Of a stretch of DNA of 8,829 bases, positions 5,429-8,829 are shown in pieces. The notes beneath the pieces were generated by a model. The model searched no databases, was not told the origin of the DNA, and saw only the letters and a program-made list of their open reading frames with translations. The position numbers and the translations under genes were made by a program. This DNA is from an uncultured Comamonadaceae bacterium. GTDB lineage: Bacteria; Pseudomonadota; Gammaproteobacteria; Burkholderiales; Burkholderiaceae. The DNA lies in the NCBI GenBank assembly GCA_946482115.1, contig CAMLQP010000107.1, positions 1 to 8,829 on the forward strand, written 5' to 3'. Numbering within the stretch: the first letter of the stretch is position 1; the number at the start of each line of letters is the position of its first letter.

Positions 5429-6913
5429 ATGCAGATCTTTGACCCCTGTGCCGTTGCCGTCCAGAGTGCCCACTTCATCGGTGGCCATGCGGTGCCCGAC
5501 ACCGCGCAGCTTGACGTGCTGCGTCCCTCCGACGGGCGGGTGCACGCGGGACTGCCGCTGGCCGATGCCGGCACCGTGGACGCCGCCGTTCAGAACGCCT
5601 GGCAGGCCTGGCGTCACACCGACTGGGCGCGCCGCGCGCCGCGCGAGCGCGCCCGGGTGCTGCGTCGCTGGGCTGAGCTGATCGAGGCGGACGTTGAACG
5701 CCTGGCGGTGCTGGAGGCGGTGTGCTCCACCCGCCCGGTGCGCGATGCCACGGCATGGGACGTGCCTTTCACCGCCGAAGGGCTGCGATTCTTCTCGGAA
5801 TACGCCGACAAGCTTGGCGGCGATGTGGCCGCCACCCGCCACGACCACCTGGGCCTGGTGGTGGCCGAGCCGTACGGCGTGGTCGGTGCGATCACGCCCT
5901 GGAACTTCCCCCTGGTCATGGTGTCGTGGAAGGTGGGGGCGGCGCTGGCCGCGGGCAATGCCGTGGTGCTCAAGCCCTCGGAGATGACGCCGTTTTCGGT
6001 CATCCGCCTGGCCGAGCTGGCCATCGAGGCGGGCGTGCCCGCCGGCATCTTCAACATCGTGCAGGGCGATGGCCGCACCACGGGCGACGCACTCACGCGG
6101 CACCCGCTGATCAGCAAGATGACCTTCACCGGTTCCACACGGACCGGCGCGGCAATCATGGCCAGTTGTGCGCTGCAAGGGCCCAAGCCGGTGACGTTGG
6201 AACTGGGTGGCAAGAGCCCGCAGCTCGTGTTCGACGATGTGCCCGACGTGGACCGTGTGGCGGGCATCGTGGCGCGTGCCATCACCGGCAACGCGGGCCA
6301 GGTCTGCGTGGCGGGTTCGCGTCTGATCGTGCAGCGTGGCGTGGCCCGGGCGCTGATCGATGGCATTGCGCGGCGATTTGCCGCACTGCGGCCCGGCGCA
6401 ACCTGGGACGACCAGGCGACGCTGCCGCCCATCATCTCGGCGCAGCAGGCCTCGCGCATGCAGGACATCGTCGAGCGTGCCCTGGGCGCTGGCGCGCAAC
6501 TGCGCTGTGGTGGCGGCCTGTACGAGGGCGGCCCGGGCGGTGCGTATTTCCAGCCCACGCTGATCGAAGGCGTGACGGCCAGCAACCCGGCGGTGCAGGA
6601 AGAGATCTTCGGCCCGGTGCTGACCGTGCAGACCTTCGACAGCGAAGAAGAGGGTCTGGCGCTGGCTGCGCACGAGCACTACGGTCTGGCGGCCGGTGTG
6701 CACACCGCCGACATCGGTCGCGCCATGCGCGCCATGCGTGGTCTCTCGGCCGGCACTGTCTGGATCAACCGCTACGGGCGCAGCGACGACTTCGTGATTC
6801 CCACGGGGGGCTACCACCAGTCGGGTATCGGCAAGGACCTGGGACGCCAGGCGGTGGAGGCCAATCTGCGCTTCAAAAGCGTGCTGATGGACTTTGCTGC
6901 GACGCACCAATGA
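5429..6913 (+). CDS. NAD(P)-dependent aldehyde dehydrogenase
   Basis: A 494-residue member of the ALDH superfamily, full length for the family (about 490-500), oxidising an aldehyde to a carboxylic acid in the cytoplasm. All key elements are present: TPWNFP with N159, LKPSE with K182 for the cofactor, FTGSTRTG (233-240), the general base E258 in LELGG, the catalytic cysteine C293 in GQVCVAG, and EEIFGP with E392. The start at 5429 gives an N-terminus that aligns with the family (FIGGHAVP at 16-23), but no Shine-Dalgarno is visible. The frame stays open upstream to 5261, so the exact start is less certain than the identity. It is the first gene of the rightward unit and is followed by a PuuB-like amine oxidase. 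A PuuC-like role, oxidising the aldehyde that enzyme produces, is the natural inference. Specificity cannot be read from sequence. Confidence 0.94.
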   Translation: MQIFDPCAVAVQSAHFIGGHAVPDTAQLDVLRPSDGRVHAGLPLADAGTVDAAVQNAWQAWRHTDWARRAPRERARVLRRWAELIEADVERLAVLEAVCSTRPVRDATAWDVPFTAEGLRFFSEYADKLGGDVAATRHDHLGLVVAEPYGVVGAITPWNFPLVMVSWKVGAALAAGNAVVLKPSEMTPFSVIRLAELAIEAGVPAGIFNIVQGDGRTTGDALTRHPLISKMTFTGSTRTGAAIMASCALQGPKPVTLELGGKSPQLVFDDVPDVDRVAGIVARAITGNAGQVCVAGSRLIVQRGVARALIDGIARRFAALRPGATWDDQATLPPIISAQQASRMQDIVERALGAGAQLRCGGGLYEGGPGGAYFQPTLIEGVTASNPAVQEEIFGPVLTVQTFDSEEEGLALAAHEHYGLAAGVHTADIGRAMRAMRGLSAGTVWINRYGRSDDFVIPTGGYHQSGIGKDLGRQAVEANLRFKSVLMDFAATHQ

Positions 6914-7155
6914 AGGGTGACTGCACCCATCAAGTGCCAACCACATGACATGCTGTCCAGCCCCATGAATTGAACAACTTCGTTTTGTCCGGCCACCCCA
7001 TTTCCCAATGCACGTCGCGTATCCGAATGCTCCAATCAGTTCGTCATCACTCTGTCGAAAACAGCTTGTCGAGGATGCGGACCGGGACGCCCGGCGTCCT
7101 GCCGGCGTGGCCGGTCTGCGATGACCCATCACACAACCCACGAAGCACGCGCAAC
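6914..7155 (+). promoter_or_regulatory. Intergenic leader before the PuuB-like oxidase gene
   Basis: These 242 bases hold no convincing gene. Just after the aldehyde dehydrogenase stop is a weak 5-bp hairpin, GGGTG-ACTG-CACCC (6915-6928), with no T-run, so it is not a convincing terminator. The middle is A+T-richer (about 6960-7075). The 3' part holds a cluster of GC-rich inverted repeats (7080-7116). The gap is long for two genes in one operon, so the oxidase gene may have its own promoter, but I could not identify one with confidence. Confidence 0.45.
7085..7099. repeat. Perfect GC-rich inverted repeat in the oxidase gene leader
   Basis: GGACGCC-C-GGCGTCC is a perfect 7-base-arm inverted repeat. 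As RNA it could fold as a 6-bp stem with a three-base loop. It is enclosed by an outer complementary pair, GACCGG (7080-7085) and CCGGTC (7111-7116), and overlaps an alternative pairing CCGGC (7091-7095) with GCCGG (7101-7105). It lies about 57 bases before the oxidase ATG. It could be an operator, a leader structure or chance in GC-rich DNA. Confidence 0.4.
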
Positions 7156-8448
7156 ATGAAGCTCGACTCCTACTGGAACAACTCGCTGCTGGCGGCACCG
7201 GTGGCCTCGTCGCAGGGCTTGCCTGCGCAGGTGGATGTGGCCATCGTCGGCGGTGGCTTCACAGGGCTTTCTGCGGCACTGCAGCTCGCGCGGCGTGGCG
7301 CCTCGGTGGCGGTGCTCGAAGCCGGTGCCACGGTCGCGCCAGAAGCTTCGGGTCGCAATGGCGGCCATGTGAACAACGGCCTGGCGGCGGACTACGCCGA
7401 GGTGGTGGCCAAGGTGGGCGTCGAGCGGGCCCGCGCCTGGTACCAGGCCTACAACGGTGCGGTCGATGCGGTCGAGCAACTGGTGCGGCAGGAGCGCATC
7501 GACTGCGACTTCGTGCGCCGTGGCAAGCTCAAGCTGGCCACCAAGGCCTACCAGGTGGATGCGCTGCGCCGCAGCGCCGAGCGGCTGGTGGCGGACGGTG
7601 TCGACCCCGACGTGCGCGTGCTGGGGGCGGACGAGGTGCATTCGGAGGTGCAAAGCGATCGTTTCGTGGGTGGCCTGCTCTACCCGCACAGCGCCCAGAT
7701 GCACATGGGTCGCTTTGCTCAGGGCCTGGCGCAGGCCGCGCTGCGCCAGGGGGCGCAGATCCACACCGGCACGCGGGTCAATCGCGTGGAGCGGGTGCAG
7801 GGCCAGGTGCACCGGCTGCACACCGACCGCGGTGTGGTCCGGGCCAACCAGGTGTTGCTGGCCACCGGGGCCTCGCGTCACGGCAGCTACGGCAGCTTTG
7901 GCTGGCTGCGCCGGCGCATCGTGCCCATCGGCAGCTTCATCGTGGTGACCGAGCCACTGGGCGCCGAACGAGCACAGGCCCTGCTCGCCCATCGCCGCAC
8001 CTACACCACCATTGCCAACATCCACCACTACTTCCGCCTCACCGAGGACCACCGGATGGTGTTTGGCGGTCGTGCGCGCTTTGCCATCTCCAGCCCCACC
8101 TCCGATGCTGCCAGCGGCGAGGTGTTGCGCCAGGGCCTGGCCGAGACCTTCCCGCAACTGGGCCAGGTGCGGCTCGACTACTGCTGGGGTGGCCTGGTGG
8201 ACATGACACAGGACCGCCTGCCTCACGCGGGCGAGCGCGACGGTCTGTTCTATTCGCTGGGCTACAGCGGCCACGGCACGCAGATGTCGGTGCTGATGGG
8301 CCAGCGCATGGCCGAGGTGATGGCCGGCAACGAGAACGCCAACCCCTGGAAGGGACGCTCGTGGCCGGCCATTCCCGGTCACATCGGCCCCCCCTGGTTC
8401 CTGCCCGCCGTGGGCCTGTACTTCCGGTTGAAAGACCGGCTGGCCTGA
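7156..8448 (+). CDS. DAO-family FAD-dependent amine oxidase, PuuB (gamma-glutamylputrescine oxidase)-like
   Basis: A 430-residue flavoprotein, the usual length for PuuB-like oxidases (about 426). It opens with KLDSYW, typical of the group, then the Rossmann motif GGGFTG (32-37), E55 ending the second strand, the flavin contact ASGRNGG (64-70), and the C-terminal LGYSGHGTQMSVLMG and WFLP-GLYFRLKD elements. PuuB-type enzymes oxidise a primary or secondary amine to an aldehyde plus ammonia with release of H2O2. The start at 7156 is chosen from the family N-terminus; there is no strong Shine-Dalgarno, and the frame is open upstream to 6970. The aldehyde dehydrogenase upstream and binding protein downstream fit an amine import and oxidation unit. 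The gamma-glutamyl pathway itself is unproven: no PuuA-like glutamine synthetase or PuuD is in the window. Confidence 0.9.
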   Translation: MKLDSYWNNSLLAAPVASSQGLPAQVDVAIVGGGFTGLSAALQLARRGASVAVLEAGATVAPEASGRNGGHVNNGLAADYAEVVAKVGVERARAWYQAYNGAVDAVEQLVRQERIDCDFVRRGKLKLATKAYQVDALRRSAERLVADGVDPDVRVLGADEVHSEVQSDRFVGGLLYPHSAQMHMGRFAQGLAQAALRQGAQIHTGTRVNRVERVQGQVHRLHTDRGVVRANQVLLATGASRHGSYGSFGWLRRRIVPIGSFIVVTEPLGAERAQALLAHRRTYTTIANIHHYFRLTEDHRMVFGGRARFAISSPTSDAASGEVLRQGLAETFPQLGQVRLDYCWGGLVDMTQDRLPHAGERDGLFYSLGYSGHGTQMSVLMGQRMAEVMAGNENANPWKGRSWPAIPGHIGPPWFLPAVGLYFRLKDRLA

Positions 8449-8516
8449 AGCTGAAACGGCCTTCGGGTCAGAACGATTCCATTTGATCCGCACCCCTCAA
8501 CCGTCACTTTTCAAAC

Positions 8517-8522
8517 GAGGAG
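8517..8522 (+). promoter_or_regulatory. Strong ribosome binding site of the binding-protein gene
   Basis: GAGGAG with five-base spacing to the ATG at 8528. It is much stronger than the sites before the two enzyme genes of the same strand, as expected when a binding protein is made in excess over the enzymes. Confidence 0.75.
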
Positions 8523-8527
8523 CAACC

Positions 8528-8829
8528 ATGAGCAACAACGAAAAACACATTCGGGACCTGGTCGGACCCGAAGAGAGCGTCCGCATGATGGACTCGCTGC
8601 GTCGTGGCGCTTCACGTCGCGATGTGCTGGCCATGCTGGCGGCGGGGGGCATGCAGGCCACGCTGGCGGGCAGCATCGCGACCCTGGCCACCGCGGCCCA
8701 CGCGCAGACACCCCGCAAGGGTGGCCGCATCAGGGTGGCCAGCTCTTCGTCTGGTGTGAATGACACGCTCGACCCGGCGCGCCAGTCCGGCCACATCGAC
8801 TTCTGCCGCGGCTTCATGTTCTACAACGG
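8528..8829 (+). CDS. ABC transporter substrate-binding protein, family 5 (DppA-like), Tat-exported; N-terminal part only
   Basis: The first 100 codons of a periplasmic solute-binding protein. Residues 29-34 are SRRDVL, a twin-arginine (Tat) motif, followed by a hydrophobic segment to about residue 56 and the likely cleavage site AHA|QT (57-59). The mature start KGGRIRVA (64-71) and LDPA (81-84) resemble the opening of peptide/nickel/opine family-5 binding proteins. GAGGAG (8517-8522) lies five bases before the ATG, a strong ribosome site that sets the start. The gap to the oxidase gene is 79 bases without a clear terminator, so the two may be co-transcribed, and permease and ATPase genes probably follow outside the window. 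The ligand cannot be read from this fragment; it is presumably the substrate, or a precursor, of the neighbouring oxidases. Confidence 0.88.
   Translation, partial: MSNNEKHIRDLVGPEESVRMMDSLRRGASRRDVLAMLAAGGMQATLAGSIATLATAAHAQTPRKGGRIRVASSSSGVNDTLDPARQSGHIDFCRGFMFYN

Noticed and set aside
6915..6928. Possible terminator GGGTG-ACTG-CACCC after the aldehyde dehydrogenase
   Set aside because: The stem is only five base pairs and there is no T-run after it.
5165..7198. Upstream extension of the acetyltransferase frame to 7198 (976 codons in all)
   Set aside because: It runs antisense through the whole aldehyde dehydrogenase gene and the intergenic region. The GNAT domain starts only after 5164.
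8464..8490. Possible hairpin CGGGTCA / TGATCCG after the oxidase gene
   Set aside because: A seven-pair stem with a G-T wobble, a 13-base loop and no T-run is too weak to call a terminator.
7129..8493. A 454-codon minus-strand frame opposite the PuuB-like oxidase
   Set aside because: It is a His/Gly/Val-rich antisense shadow of a gene with complete DAO motifs.

Overview
The window is gene-dense, GC-rich DNA with the codon habits of a betaproteobacterium, most likely Burkholderiales (a Comamonadaceae-like genome would fit). This assignment is inferred from base composition and gene style, not from a marker gene. I see no RNA gene, mobile element, CRISPR array or phage gene.

The layout is two divergent transcription units around a 264-base intergenic region (5165-5428). 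Leftward (minus strand), in transcription order, are: a two-domain GNAT acetyltransferase (5164-4268); a small [2Fe-2S] ferredoxin-like subunit (4212-3904); a pyridine-nucleotide-disulphide-type FAD subunit with a BFD-like cysteine domain (3922-2546); a DAO/DadA-type FAD subunit (2549-1404); a bicupin protein (1367-603); and a GhrA-like 2-hydroxyacid dehydrogenase (595 to the left edge, partial). The three middle genes overlap one another. They form a heterotrimeric amine, imino-acid or opine dehydrogenase of the HcnABC / octopine-nopaline oxidase / D-hydroxyproline dehydrogenase type, in the same order as hcnA-hcnB-hcnC.

Rightward (plus strand) are: an NAD(P)-dependent aldehyde dehydrogenase (5429-6913); a PuuB-like DAO-family amine oxidase (7156-8448); and the first 100 codons of a Tat-exported, family-5 (peptide/opine type) ABC-transporter binding protein (8528 to the right edge).

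Taken together the window looks like a catabolic island for a nitrogen compound. An importer brings the substrate in. The trimeric flavoenzyme oxidises a secondary amine or imino acid, giving a 2-oxo acid and an amine. The PuuB-like oxidase and aldehyde dehydrogenase turn an amine into an acid. The hydroxyacid dehydrogenase could reduce a 2-oxo acid such as glyoxylate. The substrate is not readable from the sequence, and this pathway is inference from enzyme classes. No regulator gene is present, but the divergent region carries repeated TTGC-N2-GCAA dyads that are good operator candidates.
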